Shown: positions 19,022 through 28,534 of the stretch, piece by piece
Layout: the number at the start of each line of letters is the position of its first letter
Numbering within the stretch: position 1 is the first letter of the stretch
DNA from: Streptomyces violaceusniger
Lineage (GTDB): Bacteria > Actinomycetota > Actinomycetes > Streptomycetales > Streptomycetaceae
Direction: 5' to 3'
Assembly: GCA_005405945.1 (NCBI GenBank)
Contig: BJHW01000001.1
Location: 8,184,001 to 8,248,000, forward strand
Length of the DNA: 64,000 nucleotides
Notes under the pieces: model-generated
Told to the model about the DNA's origin: nothing
The model's input: the letters and a program-made list of their open reading frames with translations, nothing else
Databases searched by the model: none
Program-made: the position numbers and the translations under genes

Positions 19022-19541
19022 CCTCCTGGAGGGCCGTCTTCGCGGCGTCCACGAAGTCCGTGAGGGCTTGCCAGAACGGGCTGAAGGCGGCGTGGAAGCG
19101 CTGCCCCGCCTCCGGCTCGCCGGAGCGCATCGCGCTCAGCGCGCGGTGGAACGGGCCGGTGGCCTTCTGCAGCGCGTTCGCCGCGGTGGCCGCGGCGGCC
19201 GGGCCCTCCAGCTCGACCACGCGCACACAGCGGCGCATCCTGCCGTACTCGTCGCGTTCGCGCTCGGCCAGCTCGTCCAGGAGCACGGTGCGGCGCTCGG
19301 CGTCGCCGGTGCGCCGGACGGCGTCGACCTCCCAGTACAACTCGCCGATGCTGTGGGTCTGTTCGATCAGGTCGAGATACGCGGTGCGCCTGCTGTCGCG
19401 CAGCCGCTCCGCGCGCTGGGCGAGCGCCGCGGTGTCCGCCTGGATCCGGGCGGCCCGGGTGTTGCCGCGGCTGGTGACCCAGCTGGCCAGGACGGCGGTG
19501 CCGCCGGTGAGGGCCGCGATCCAGAACGTGCTGTCAGCCAT
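19017..19541 (-). CDS. Hypothetical membrane-anchored coiled-coil protein
   Basis: 174 residues from ATG 19541 (MADSTFWIAAL). One N-terminal membrane helix (FWIAALTGGTAVLASWVTS) is followed by a long charged helical region (RIQADTAALAQRAERLRDSRRTAYLDLIEQ and on), so most of the protein is cytoplasmic. Such proteins are frequent in Streptomyces and have no assigned role. The gene is monocistronic, divergent from the ATPase gene at 19687. Confidence 0.75.
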   Translation of the reverse strand: MADSTFWIAALTGGTAVLASWVTSRGNTRAARIQADTAALAQRAERLRDSRRTAYLDLIEQTHSIGELYWEVDAVRRTGDAERRTVLLDELAERERDEYGRMRRCVRVVELEGPAAAATAANALQKATGPFHRALSAMRSGEPEAGQRFHAAFSPFWQALTDFVDAAKTALQEV

Positions 19542-19686
19542 GGGCCCCCGTACCGTCCTCAATTCCTCGAGCGCTGAACATCTGCCGTCCCTTGGTCATC
19601 ATCGGCCACGGCGGCTATCCCCGATGGTAGGAAGATACGGAAGGAGTAACGGTTCGGCGGTATGTGCCACAGATATGTTCCGGAGC

Positions 19687-20844
19687 ATGAGCGCATCCGG
19701 GCTGCTGCCCGCCAGGACCGAACTGCGGCCCGTCGTCTCCGAGTTGAGGCTGTCGGCCTTCAAGAGCCACCGCCGTGCCGCGTTTCGGCTGGGACCGCTG
19801 ACCTTGATCTCCGGTCCGAGCGGCAGCGGCAAGTCCGGGGTGCTGGAGGCGTACGCGGCGCTCGCGCGGCTCGCGGGCGGCGCCCGGCTCGCGGAGGTGT
19901 TCCGCGATCCGGCCGCGTACATCCCGCGCCGGGCGCGGCCGGACCGGCAGGGGCGGCGCGGCTTCCGCATCGGCTGCACCGTGGACGGCCCGGTCGGGCC
20001 CGTACGGCTCGATGTCGCCGTACAGGCCGAGCCCGAACTGCGCATCGTGGGCGAGCGGATGACGGGGGCGGGGGAGACCCTGCTGGAGACGGCGCTGCGC
20101 GACCCGGGGCGGCGCTGTGTCCAGGCCGCCTGGCACACGGCGGGCGCGGTCGCGGTGACCCGCGCCCCGCTGCCCGACGACCGGCTGGCGACCTCGCTGC
20201 TGCCGCTGCGGGTCGCGGGCACGACGGAGGGGCAGCGGCTCGCGCTGGCCGCCGCCGAGCAGGTGGTCATCGCGCTGCGCTCGGTCTTCCCCTGCGATCC
20301 GCGGCCGGATCGGATGCGGGCGCCGGCGCCGCCGAGGGACGGGCGGCTGCGCGGCGGCTGCGAGAACCTGGCGGCGGTGCTGCGGCGGACCAGCCGGGAG
20401 TGCGGTACGCGGCACGCGGCGCTGGTCGCGGCGGTCCGGGCGGGGTGCGCCGGGCCGGTCGAGGGGCTGGTCACGGAGGGGCGCGCGGACGGGGTGGTGC
20501 GGGCCCTGGTCGAGCAGGGGGAGCTCGGCGCGATGCCCGTGGAGCGCCTCGGCGACGGCGAGCTGCGGTATCTCGCGCTCGCGCTGGTGCTGCTGACGGG
20601 GCCCGGTGTGCTGGCCGTGGACCCGGCGGCCGATGTGCTCCCCGCGCGGCAGGTGCTGACCGTGCTGGCCGACGGTTTCGACCGGTGTCTGGACCGACGG
20701 CAGGCGCGGGAACTCCTGGGGGTGGCGGCCCGGATGTGCGCACGGGGGCACATCCGGCTCGTGGGGACGGTGGGGGACGTGACGGGGGCGGTCGGGGACG
20801 CCCCCGTCACGGTGGTAAACCTGGGGCGTGAGCGAGTCCCATGA
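19687..20844 (+). CDS. AAA/SMC-like ATP-binding protein
   Basis: About 385 residues. The N-terminus reads SELRLSAFKSHRRAAFRLGP then LTLISGPSGSGKSGVLEAY, the RecF/SMC-type start with Walker A GPSGSGKS. A late signature-like segment LGDGELRYLALALVLL and a Walker-B-like GPGVLAVDPAAD (Asp replacing the usual Glu after it) follow. This pattern matches ABC/AAA ATPases related to RecF or OLD-type predicted ATPases. It overlaps the next gene by 17 bases and so is probably co-expressed with the MazG-like enzyme. Substrate unknown. Start ATG 19687 (MSASGLLPART) chosen because the region upstream lacks coding character. Confidence 0.78.
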   Translation: MSASGLLPARTELRPVVSELRLSAFKSHRRAAFRLGPLTLISGPSGSGKSGVLEAYAALARLAGGARLAEVFRDPAAYIPRRARPDRQGRRGFRIGCTVDGPVGPVRLDVAVQAEPELRIVGERMTGAGETLLETALRDPGRRCVQAAWHTAGAVAVTRAPLPDDRLATSLLPLRVAGTTEGQRLALAAAEQVVIALRSVFPCDPRPDRMRAPAPPRDGRLRGGCENLAAVLRRTSRECGTRHAALVAAVRAGCAGPVEGLVTEGRADGVVRALVEQGELGAMPVERLGDGELRYLALALVLLTGPGVLAVDPAADVLPARQVLTVLADGFDRCLDRRQARELLGVAARMCARGHIRLVGTVGDVTGAVGDAPVTVVNLGRERVP

Positions 20845-21190
20845 GAGCGAGCGACGAACCGACGGCCTGGATGTGGCGGCCCTTCAGCGCAGACTGGCCG
20901 CCTTCGCGGCGGCGCGCGACTGGCAGCAGTACCACACCCCCAAGAACCTCGCGGCGGCGCTGAGCGTCGAGGCGTCGGAGCTGGTGGAGATCTTCCAGTG
21001 GCTGACGCCTGAGCAGTCGGTGCGGGTGATGGAGGACGAGGGGAAGGCGGCCCGGGTCGAGGACGAGGTCGCGGATGTGCTGGCGTATCTGCTCCAGTTC
21101 TGCGAGGTGCTGGGGATCGACGCGCTCGCGGCGCTCTCGGCGAAGATCGACCGGAACGAGGTGCGGTTTCCGGTGAACGGGGCGCGGTGA
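20828..21190 (+). CDS. MazG-like nucleotide pyrophosphohydrolase
   Basis: 120 residues, GTG start inside the end of the ATPase gene. The family pattern is clear: helix 1 with RDWQQYHTPKNLAAALSVEASELVEIFQW, then EDEVADVLAYLLQFCEVLGID, which provides the acidic Mg2+-binding residues ExxE and ExxD. Its size and sequence fit the RS21-C6/iMazG type that hydrolyses non-canonical or excess dNTPs. Coupling to an ATP-binding protein is noted; the joint role is unknown. Confidence 0.88.
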   Translation: MSESHESERRTDGLDVAALQRRLAAFAAARDWQQYHTPKNLAAALSVEASELVEIFQWLTPEQSVRVMEDEGKAARVEDEVADVLAYLLQFCEVLGIDALAALSAKIDRNEVRFPVNGAR

Positions 21191-21550
21191 CGGCGTACGG
21201 GTGCGGGGCGCGAACGGGTGCGGGGCGCGGCGCTGACGGGGGTGACCGCGAACGCGGGTTGACCGCGAGCGGGGGGCTGACCGCGAACGGGGCTTTGGCG
21301 GTGAATGGGTGATCTCACGGTGAACAGGGGGCTATGGCGGTGAACGGGGGCCGTGGCGGTGAACCGTGATCTCCGGTGTCTCGCCGGGCCTCGACCCCTT
21401 GATCCGTCACTCTCTGTAGTGAAGAAGTTATCCACATCGCAACTGTTGTCAACAGATTCCTGAATTCCCCTAGCTTTTCGGCCTGTTAGTTATCACTCTG
21501 GGTAGTGGAGGAGTGACGGGCTCGAAAGTCCGTTGAGAGGGGTGCGGGGA
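21191..21550. other. Repeat-rich intergenic region with DnaA-box-like sites
   Basis: About 360 bases without a gene. 21239-21366 is a run of degenerate repeats of GGTGAACGGGGGC or GACCGCGAACGGGG, spaced about 18-22 bases. From 21415 the composition turns AT-richer; TTATCCACA lies at 21428-21436 and TTGTCAACA at 21446-21454. Confidence 0.55.
21239..21366. repeat. Degenerate tandem GGTGAACGGGG repeats
   Basis: Two related families of short direct repeats follow each other: GACCGCGAACG(C/G)GG-like copies, then GGTGAAC(A/G)GGGGGC copies. Unit length is irregular (about 18-22 bases). No coding frame and no hairpin dominates. Confidence 0.55.
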
Positions 21551-22036
21551 ATGGACGCGATGCGGCTGATCGGTGTCACCCGGCACGCCCTGGCGAAGGC
21601 CGGGAGCGTGCACGACATCGTGGCCGAAGCCTGGCAGGTTCAAGCGCTGGCCGAAGCGGTCGGCGGATATTTCGTGGTGAGCGGCCCGGCGGCCGCGCGA
21701 GCGGAGGCGCGCGGTCTGTGCGAGGCGGGCGGGCGGGCGCGCGGTGCTCTGTTCCGCCCGGCGCTGCACCACCCCACGCTGCGCGGCGGCGGTTTACGGG
21801 CCGCCCAGCTCTCGGAGGTGCGCGACCCGAGGGGTGTGCTGCTGGCGCTGGGGGAGCTGTTGGCGGAGGCGGGCTTCGCGCTGGTCGGGGTCGCCTCCAA
21901 TACCGAGGAGGAGGCGCTGTACTGGCAGTGCGTGGAGGCGATCGACGCGGCGGACGAGGCCCGGGACCGGGTGCACGGCATGCTCAGGCACCTCACCTTC
22001 CGCGAGTGGGGCGGGGAGTGGGGTGGTGCCGCGTGA
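21551..22036 (+). CDS. DUF6099-like protein with a TTA codon
   Basis: 161 residues from ATG 21551 (MDAMRLIGVTRHALAKAG). Mostly helical, with EAWQVQALAEAVGG and a C-terminal CVEAIDAADEARDRVHGMLRHL. It resembles the Streptomyces family catalogued as DUF6099; this name is from memory and moderately sure. No catalytic motif is visible. The leucine codon TTA at 21794-21796 is in frame. TTA is read only by the bldA tRNA in Streptomyces, so translation is probably tied to development. The stop lies just before the next gene's ribosome site. Confidence 0.7.
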   Translation: MDAMRLIGVTRHALAKAGSVHDIVAEAWQVQALAEAVGGYFVVSGPAAARAEARGLCEAGGRARGALFRPALHHPTLRGGGLRAAQLSEVRDPRGVLLALGELLAEAGFALVGVASNTEEEALYWQCVEAIDAADEARDRVHGMLRHLTFREWGGEWGGAA

Positions 22037-22045
22037 GGAGGCAGG

Positions 22046-22977
22046 ATGGGGGTCATGGATCTTCGCATCTTCACCGAGCCCCAGCAGGGGGCGACCTACG
22101 ACACGCTGCTCACCGTCGCCAAGGCCACCGAGGACCTCGGATTCGACGCCTTCTTCCGGTCCGACCACTACCTCCACATGGGAGATGTGGATGGCCTCCC
22201 CGGCCCCACCGACGCCTGGATCACCCTGGCCGGGCTGGCCCGCGAGACCCGGCGGATCCGGCTGGGCACCCTGATGACCGCCGCCACCTTCCGGCTGCCC
22301 GGTGTGCTGGCGATCCAGGTCGCGCAGGTCGACCAGATGTCGGGGGGCGAGTCGAGCTGGGCCTGGGCGCGGGCTGGTTCGAGGAGGAGCACCGGGCCTA
22401 TGGGATCCCCTTCCCCAAGGAGAAGTTCGCCCGGCTGGAGGAGCAGCTGGCCATCGTCACAGGGCTGTGGCAGACCCCGGTCGGCGAGACCTTCGGCCAT
22501 GACGGTGCCCACTACCAGCTGGTGGACTCCCCGGGGCTGCCCAAGCCCGCGCAGAGCAAGGTGCCGGTGCTGATCGGCGGCCAGGGTGCCACCCGTACCC
22601 CGCGGCTGGCCGCGCGGTACGCGGACGAGTTCAACATGCCGTTCGCCTCGCCCGAGGACAGTGAGCGCCAGTTCGGCCGGGTGCGGGAGGCGGCCGAGGC
22701 CATCGGCCGCAAGGGCGACGACCTGGTGTACTCCAACGCGCTGGTGGTGTGCGTGGGCAAGGACGACGCCGAGGTCGCCCGGCGGGCCGCGGCGATCGGC
22801 CGGGAGGTCGCGGAGCTGAAGGAGAACGGTCTGGCGGGCTCCCCGGCCGAGGTCGTCGAGAAGATCGGCCGCTATGCGGAGGCGGGCGCCTCCCGGCTCT
22901 ACCTCCAGATGCTGGACCTGAACGACCTCGACCACCTGGAGCTGATTTCCTCGCAGGTCCAGGCCCAGCTGGGCTGA
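22046..22977 (+). CDS. LLM-class F420-dependent oxidoreductase (one apparent frameshift)
   Basis: About 310 residues after correction of a -1 slip at the G run 22342-22347. Luciferase-like TIM barrel: MDLRIFTEPQQGATYDTLL, FDAFFRSDHYLHMG, RIRLGTLMTAATFRLPGVLA, VDQMSGG then RVELGLGAGWFEEEHRAYG, and VPVLIGGQGATRTPRLAARYADEFN. The family reduces or oxidises substrates with coenzyme F420; the substrate is not predictable. GAGGAGG at 22035-22041 precedes ATG 22046. The next gene begins 23 bases after its stop. Confidence 0.87.
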
Positions 22978-23000
22978 GCGCACCACCAGGAGCACCCGTG

Positions 23001-23957
23001 ATGTCCGTAACCCCCACCTCCCTGGCCGCCGCGCTGGAGCGCGGACCGCTCGTCCTCGACGGCGGTCTTTCCAACCAGCTGGAGGCACAGGGCTGCGATC
23101 TCTCCGACGAGCTGTGGTCGGCCCGGCTGCTGGCCGACGACCCGGGGCAGCTCGAGGCGGCCCACACCGCCTACGCACGGGCGGGCGCACGGGTGCTCAT
23201 CACCGGCAGCTATCAGGCCACCTACGAGGGGTTCGCCCACCGGGGCGTGGGTCACGAGGAGGCCACGGCGCTGCTGCGGCGCAGCGTCGAGCTGGCGCGC
23301 GCGGGGGCCGAGCGGGCGGCCGCCGAGCGGACGGCTGGGGGCGAGCGGGGCGCGGGCGAGCGGGGCGCGGAGCCGGTGTGGGTCGCCGCCTCAGTCGGCC
23401 CGTACGGGGCGATGCTGGCGGACGGCAGCGAGTACCGCGGGCGGTACGGGCTGAGCGTGGCCGAGCTGGCGCGCTTCCACCGGCCGAGGATCGAGGCCCT
23501 GGCCGCGGCCGGCCCCGACGCGCTGGCGCTGGAGACGGTGCCGGACGCGGATGAGGCCGCGGCGCTGCTGAGCGCCGTCGAGGGATGCGGGGTGCCGGTA
23601 TGGCTCTCCTACAGCATCGTGGGGGAGACCACCCGGGCCGGGCAGCCGCTGAGGGAGGCGTTCGCCCTGGCCGCGGGGGTCGACCAGGTGATCGCCGTCG
23701 GCGTCAACTGCTGTGAGCCGGGCGACGCCGACCGGGCCGTGGAGATGGCGGCCGATATCACCGGCAAGCCGGTGGTGGTCTATCCGAACAGCGGAGAGGA
23801 GTGGGATGCCACGGCACGGAGCTGGCGCGGCCGGGCGACCTTCGACCCGGGGCGGGTGCAGGCGTGGCGGGACGCGGGGGCACGGCTCATCGGCGGCTGC
23901 TGCCGGGTGGGCCCGGAGCGGATCGCGGAGTTGGCGGCCGTGGTGAGAAACCATTAG
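23001..23957 (+). CDS. mmuM: Homocysteine S-methyltransferase
   Basis: 318 residues from ATG 23001 (AGGAG at 22988-22992). The fold matches the Hcy-binding/Zn methyltransferase family: VLDGGLSNQLEAQGCDLSDELWSARLL at the start, LITGSYQATYEGF, ALETVPDADEA, and zinc-ligand cysteines in GVNCCEP and GGCCRVGP. It moves a methyl group from S-methylmethionine or SAM to homocysteine, giving methionine. A Glu/Arg-rich insertion (ERTAGGERGAGERGAEP) lies in a loop near residue 110. It appears to be in one transcription unit with the F420 enzyme and hen1. Confidence 0.9.
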   Translation: MSVTPTSLAAALERGPLVLDGGLSNQLEAQGCDLSDELWSARLLADDPGQLEAAHTAYARAGARVLITGSYQATYEGFAHRGVGHEEATALLRRSVELARAGAERAAAERTAGGERGAGERGAEPVWVAASVGPYGAMLADGSEYRGRYGLSVAELARFHRPRIEALAAAGPDALALETVPDADEAAALLSAVEGCGVPVWLSYSIVGETTRAGQPLREAFALAAGVDQVIAVGVNCCEPGDADRAVEMAADITGKPVVVYPNSGEEWDATARSWRGRATFDPGRVQAWRDAGARLIGGCCRVGPERIAELAAVVRNH

Positions 23958-23990
23958 GTGAGGAAGGATCGCCGGGCGATACTCGGACGG

Positions 23991-25562
23991 GTGTTCTTGA
24001 CGATAACCACCACCGGCACCGCCGAGCGCCCCGCGACCGACCTCGGGTTTCTGCTGCACAAGCACCCCGACAAGGCGCAGCGGTTCTCGACCTCCTACGG
24101 CACCGCGCACGTCCTCTACCCCGAGGCGACCGCCGAACGCTGCACCGCGGCACTGCTGTTGGAAGTGGACCCCGTGGCGCTGGTGCGGCGGGGCCGCGGC
24201 AAGGGCCGGGGCGGCGCCCCCGACTCCGCGCTCGCGCAGTACGTCAACGATCGCCCGTACGCCGCCTCCTCCCTGCTGGCGGTCGCGCTGAGCGCGGTCT
24301 TCTCCAGCGCGCTGCGGGGCCAGTGCAAGGCCCGGCCCGAGCTGCCGGAGCGGGCGCTGCCCCTGCGGATCGAGGTGCCCGCGCTGCCCGCGCGCGGTGG
24401 CGCCGCCCTGGTCGAGCGGCTCTTCGCGCCGCTGGGCTGGGCGGTGACGGCCGAGCCGGTGGCGCTGGACGAGGAGTTCCCGGCATGGGGCGACTCGCGG
24501 TACGTACGGCTGGTGCTGGAGGGCGAGCTGCGGCTGGCCGACGCCCTGCGCCATCTGTATGTGCTGCTGCCCGTGCTCGACGACGCCAAGCACTACTGGG
24601 TCGCCCCGGACGAGGTCGACAAGCTGTTGCGCTCCGGAGAGGGCTGGCTGGAGAGCCACCCCGAGCAGCGGTTGATCACCAACCGCTATCTGGCCCGGCG
24701 CTGGTCGCTGACGCGCAGCGCGCTGGAGCGGCTGGAGCTGGCGCGGCTCGCCGAGGCCGACGACACCGCGGCGGAGGAGATCGACAACGCCGTCGGCGAA
24801 CCGGCGGCGGCCGAGCTGATGGAGGAGGACGAGAGCGAGGAGGGTTCCGAGCAGCGGCCGGTGCCCCTGGCGGTCCGGCGGCGGGAGGCGATACTCGACG
24901 CCCTGCGCGGGGTCGGGGCGGCCCGGGTGCTCGATCTGGGCTGCGGTCAGGGGCAGTTGCTGGGCGCGCTGCTGAAGGACGCGCGGTTCACCGAGATCGT
25001 GGGCGTCGATGTCTCGATGCGCGCGCTCAACGAGGCCGCGCGGAGGCTGCGGCTGGACCGCCCCGGCTTCGACACGGGCGCGGCCGAGCGGCAGTCGGCC
25101 CGGCTGAAGCTGACCCAGGGAGCGCTCACCTACACCGACTCCCGGCTCGCCGGATATGACGCGGCGGTGCTCAGCGAGGTGATCGAGCATGTGGATCCGC
25201 CCCGGCTGCCCGCCCTGGAGCATGTGGTGTTCGGCGCCGCCCGGCCCCAGGCCGTCGTGGTGACCACGCCCAACGTGGAGTACAACGTGCGCTGGGAGAC
25301 CTTGCCCGCCGGGCGGATGCGCCACGGCGACCACCGCTTCGAGTGGACGCGCGAGGAGTTCCGGGCCTGGGCGGGGAAGGTCGCCGAACGGCACGGGTAC
25401 GCGGTGGAGTTCCGCCCCGTCGGCCCCGAGGACCCCGAGGTCGGCCCGCCCACCCAGCTGGCGCTCTTCCGCGTCGGCGGCGACCACACGACCGACACGA
25501 CCACCGAGACCACGACGACCACCGCGACCACCGCGACCACGACGAAGGAGGCCGCAGCATGA
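23991..25562 (+). CDS. hen1: Bacterial Hen1: 3'-terminal RNA ribose 2'-O-methyltransferase
   Basis: About 523 residues. The N-terminal half (about 1-265, MFLTITTTGTAERPATDLGF onward) is the bacterial-specific Hen1-N region that activates Pnkp ligase. The C-terminal half is the SAM methyltransferase: VLDLGCGQGQLLGALL, and the metal-binding signature SEVIEHVDPP near residue 395, typical of Hen1. It marks the repair junction by 2'-O-methylating the 3' end of a cleaved RNA before ligation. A Thr-rich tail (TDTTTETTTTTATTATTT) ends the protein. The stop overlaps the pnkp ATG (ATGA). GTG 23991 is chosen over GTG 23958 because the conserved family start MFLTITTTG begins here. Confidence 0.93.
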   Translation: MFLTITTTGTAERPATDLGFLLHKHPDKAQRFSTSYGTAHVLYPEATAERCTAALLLEVDPVALVRRGRGKGRGGAPDSALAQYVNDRPYAASSLLAVALSAVFSSALRGQCKARPELPERALPLRIEVPALPARGGAALVERLFAPLGWAVTAEPVALDEEFPAWGDSRYVRLVLEGELRLADALRHLYVLLPVLDDAKHYWVAPDEVDKLLRSGEGWLESHPEQRLITNRYLARRWSLTRSALERLELARLAEADDTAAEEIDNAVGEPAAAELMEEDESEEGSEQRPVPLAVRRREAILDALRGVGAARVLDLGCGQGQLLGALLKDARFTEIVGVDVSMRALNEAARRLRLDRPGFDTGAAERQSARLKLTQGALTYTDSRLAGYDAAVLSEVIEHVDPPRLPALEHVVFGAARPQAVVVTTPNVEYNVRWETLPAGRMRHGDHRFEWTREEFRAWAGKVAERHGYAVEFRPVGPEDPEVGPPTQLALFRVGGDHTTDTTTETTTTTATTATTTKEAAA

Positions 25563-28175
25563 CCGAGGAGAAGCGCACCATCGGCGTGCCCGACCTGTCC
25601 CTCGTGGTGCTCGTCGGCACCACCGGCTCCGGCAAGTCCACCTTTGCCCGGCGCCACTTCCTGCCCACCCAGGTCGTCTCCTCCGACGTCTGCCGCGGGC
25701 TGGTCGCCGACGACGAGAACGACCAGAGCGCCACCCCCGACGCCTTCGACCTGCTCCACTACATCGCGGGCAAGCGGCTTGCCGCCGGACGGCTGACCGT
25801 CGTCGACGCCACCAACGTCCGCAGCGAGTCCCGCCGCAGCCTGATCCGGCTCGCGCGCGACCACGACGTCCTGCCCGTGGCCATCGTCCTCGACGTCCCC
25901 GAGGGCGAGTGCGCCCGGCGCAACGCCCAGCGCCCCGACCGCGCCGGCATGCCCGGCCATGTCATCCCCCGCCAGCGCCGTGAGCTGCGCCGCTCGCTGA
26001 AGTCCCTGGAGCGGGAGGGGTTCCGCAAGGTGCATGTGCTGCGCGGTGTCGAGGAGGTCGAGGCCGCGGAGGTCGCCACCGAGCGCCGCTACAACGATCT
26101 GCGCCATCTCACCGGCCCGTTCGACATCATCGGCGACGTCCACGGCTGCCGCTCCGAGCTGGAGACCCTGCTCGGCAAGCTGGGCTACGCCCTGCGCCGC
26201 GACGAGCTCGGCCGCCCGGTCGACGCCGCCCACCCCGAGGGCCGTACGGCGGTCTTCGTCGGCGACCTCGTCGACCGCGGCCCCGACAGCCCCGGGGTGC
26301 TGCGCCTGGTGATGGGCATGGTCGCCTCCGGCGCGGCCCTGTGCGTGCCCGGCAACCACGAGAACAAGCTCGGCCGCTATCTCAAGGGCCGCAAGGTCCG
26401 GGTCACCCATGGCCTCGCCGAGACCGTGGAGCAGCTGGACCGCGAGCACACCGCGGACCCGGCCTTCGTCGATCGGGTGCGGGACTTCATCGACTCGCTG
26501 GTCAGCCACTACGTACTGGACGGCGGGGCGCTGGTGGTGTGTCACGCCGGGCTGCCCGAGAAGTACCACGGCCGCACCTCCGGCCGGGTCCGCTCGCACG
26601 CGCTGTACGGGGAGACGACCGGGGAGACCGACGAGTTCGGCCTGCCCGTGCGCTATCCGTGGGCCGAGGACTACCGCGGCCGCGCCGCCGTCGTCTACGG
26701 CCACACCCCCACTCCCCGCGCCTCCTGGCTCAACAACACCATCTGCCTGGACACCGGCTGTGTCTTCGGCGGCCGGATGACCGCGCTGCGCTGGCCGGAG
26801 CGCGAGCTGGTGGACGTCCCGGCCGAGCGGGTCTGGTACGAGCCGGTCAAACCGCTCACCACCGAGGCCCCCGGAGGCACCGACGGGCGTCCGCTGGACC
26901 TGGCCGACGTACGCGGCCGCCGGATCGTCGAGACCCGCCACATGGGCCGGATCGCGGTCAAGGAGGAGAACGCGGCGGCGGCGCTGGAGGTCATGAGCCG
27001 GTTCGCGGTCGACCCCCGGCTGCTCGGCTATCTGCCGCCCACCATGGCGCCGACCGCCACCTCCAAGGAGGGGACCGGCGGCGGAGCCGCCGACGGCGGC
27101 TTCCTCGAGCACCCGGCGGAGGCGTTCGCCGCCTACCGCGCGGACGGGGTGCGCCAGGTGATCTGCGAGGAGAAGCACATGGGCTCGCGCGCGGTGGCGC
27201 TGGTGTGCCGTGACGCGGACATCGCACGGCAGCGCTTCGGCGCGCCGGACGGCGTCTCCGGCGCCATCCACACCCGTACCGGACGGCCGTTCTTCGACGA
27301 CGCCCGGCTCACGGAGACGGTGCTGCGCGGGCTGGGCAGCTGCCTCGACCGCGCCGGGCTGTGGCGGGAGCTGGACACCGACTGGCTGCTGCTGGACGCC
27401 GAGTTGATGCCGTGGTCGCTCAAGGCCGAGGGGCTGCTGCGCCACCAGTACGCGGCGGTGGGCGCCGCCTCGCGCGCCGTCTTCCCCGGGTCCTCGCGGC
27501 GCTGGAGGGTGCGGAGGCACGCGGCGTCGAGGTGTCCGCGCTGCTCGGCAAGCAGCGTGAGCGGGCCTCGGACGCGGCCGCGTTCACCGATGCCTACCGG
27601 CGCTACTGCTGGCCGGTCGACGGGCTGGACGGTATCCGGATGGCACCGTTCCAGATCCTGGCCGTCCAGGGCCGCAACCTCGCCACCGCGCTTCCGCACG
27701 ATCAGCAGCTCGCCCTGATCGACCGGATGGTCGAGGCGGAGAAGCCGGCTGCCGACGGCGCCCGGCTGCTGGCCCCCACCCGCCGGCTGATCGTCGACAC
27801 CGAGGACGAGGCGTCGGTCGCCGAGGGGTGCGGTGGTGGCTGGACCTGACGGCCGCGGGCGGCGAGGGCATGGTGGTCAAGCCGCTCCAGGGCTTCGTCC
27901 GCAAGGGCGACGGCCGGCTGGTCCAGCCGGGCGTGAAGTGCCGGGGCCGCGAGTATCTGCGCATCATCTACGGCCCGGAGTACACCCGCCCGGAGAACCT
28001 GGCCCGGCTGCGCGAGCGCCACCTGGGCCACAAGCGCTCACTCGCCCTGCGCGAGTACGCGCTCGGTCTGGAGGCGCTCGACCGGCTGGCGGAGGGCGAA
28101 CCCCTGTGGCGCGTCCACGAGGCGGTCTTCGCGGTGCTCGCGCTGGAGTCGGAGCCGGTGGATCCACGGCTGTAG
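25559..28175 (+). CDS. pnkp: Bacterial Pnkp: polynucleotide kinase-phosphatase-ligase (two apparent frameshifts)
   Basis: About 872 residues after correction, matching the about 870 of the Clostridium thermocellum enzyme. Kinase domain: P-loop GTTGSGKST at residues 20-28, DATNVRSESR. Calcineurin-like phosphatase: DVHGC, GDLVDRGPDS, GNHENKL, YGHTP. Ligase/adenylyltransferase: nucleotidyl-lysine motif EEKHMGSRA (Lys about 539) and GEGMVVKP. It heals 5'-OH and 2',3'-cyclic phosphate RNA ends and, with Hen1, seals them. The -1 slips lie at the C run 27484-27487 and the G run 27825-27828, both inside the ligase domain. If real, they would leave kinase and phosphatase but no ligase. Confidence 0.93.
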
Positions 28176-28534
28176 CGGCGACGGGCCGTGACCTGCGGCG
28201 GGGCTGACGATATGCGGCTCCGCCGCGTGCGGGGCTCCGCCCCAGAGCCCGGGGCCCAGGGCCTGGGCCCCGGGGGACGGGCTGGGGTGTCCGGTGGGTT
28301 TTCCCCTCCCCGCCCCTTCCCGATACCAAGGGCTTCGCCCCTGGACCTCAGGGTCTGGGGCGGAGCCCCAGTTTCGGGAAGGGCGGGGAGGGGAAAAACC
28401 CGCGGCGCGGACGCGGGCCGGGCCCGGGCCGGGGCGCGGGGAACGGGATCCGGGACGACGGCCCTGGGCCTGAGACGGCCTCCGGGCCCCGGGCCGTGGC
28501 CCGAGGTGGACGCGGCCCTGGGCCGTGGCCCGGT
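28176..28534. other. Intergenic region after pnkp
   Basis: Gene-free stretch between convergent pnkp and the GlxA-type regulator. It contains a large inverted repeat (28296-28401) described separately, and leads into a 28-base tandem array at 28535. Very G+C-rich; no coding character on either strand. Confidence 0.5.
28296..28401. terminator. Long imperfect inverted repeat, probable bidirectional terminator
   Basis: Arms 28296-28322 and 28375-28401 (27 bases each) are reverse complements except for one G and one A length difference (right arm begins CGGGAAGGGCGGGGAGGG). The 52-base centre contains a second inverted repeat (GGGCTTCGCCCC and TGGGGCGGAGCCCCA). It lies between convergent pnkp and the AraC-type gene. 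Confidence 0.75.

Noticed and set aside
21428..21454. Replication origin
   Set aside because: Only two box-like 9-mers, no dnaA/dnaN nearby; Streptomyces oriC has many boxes. Reported only as a low-interest site.
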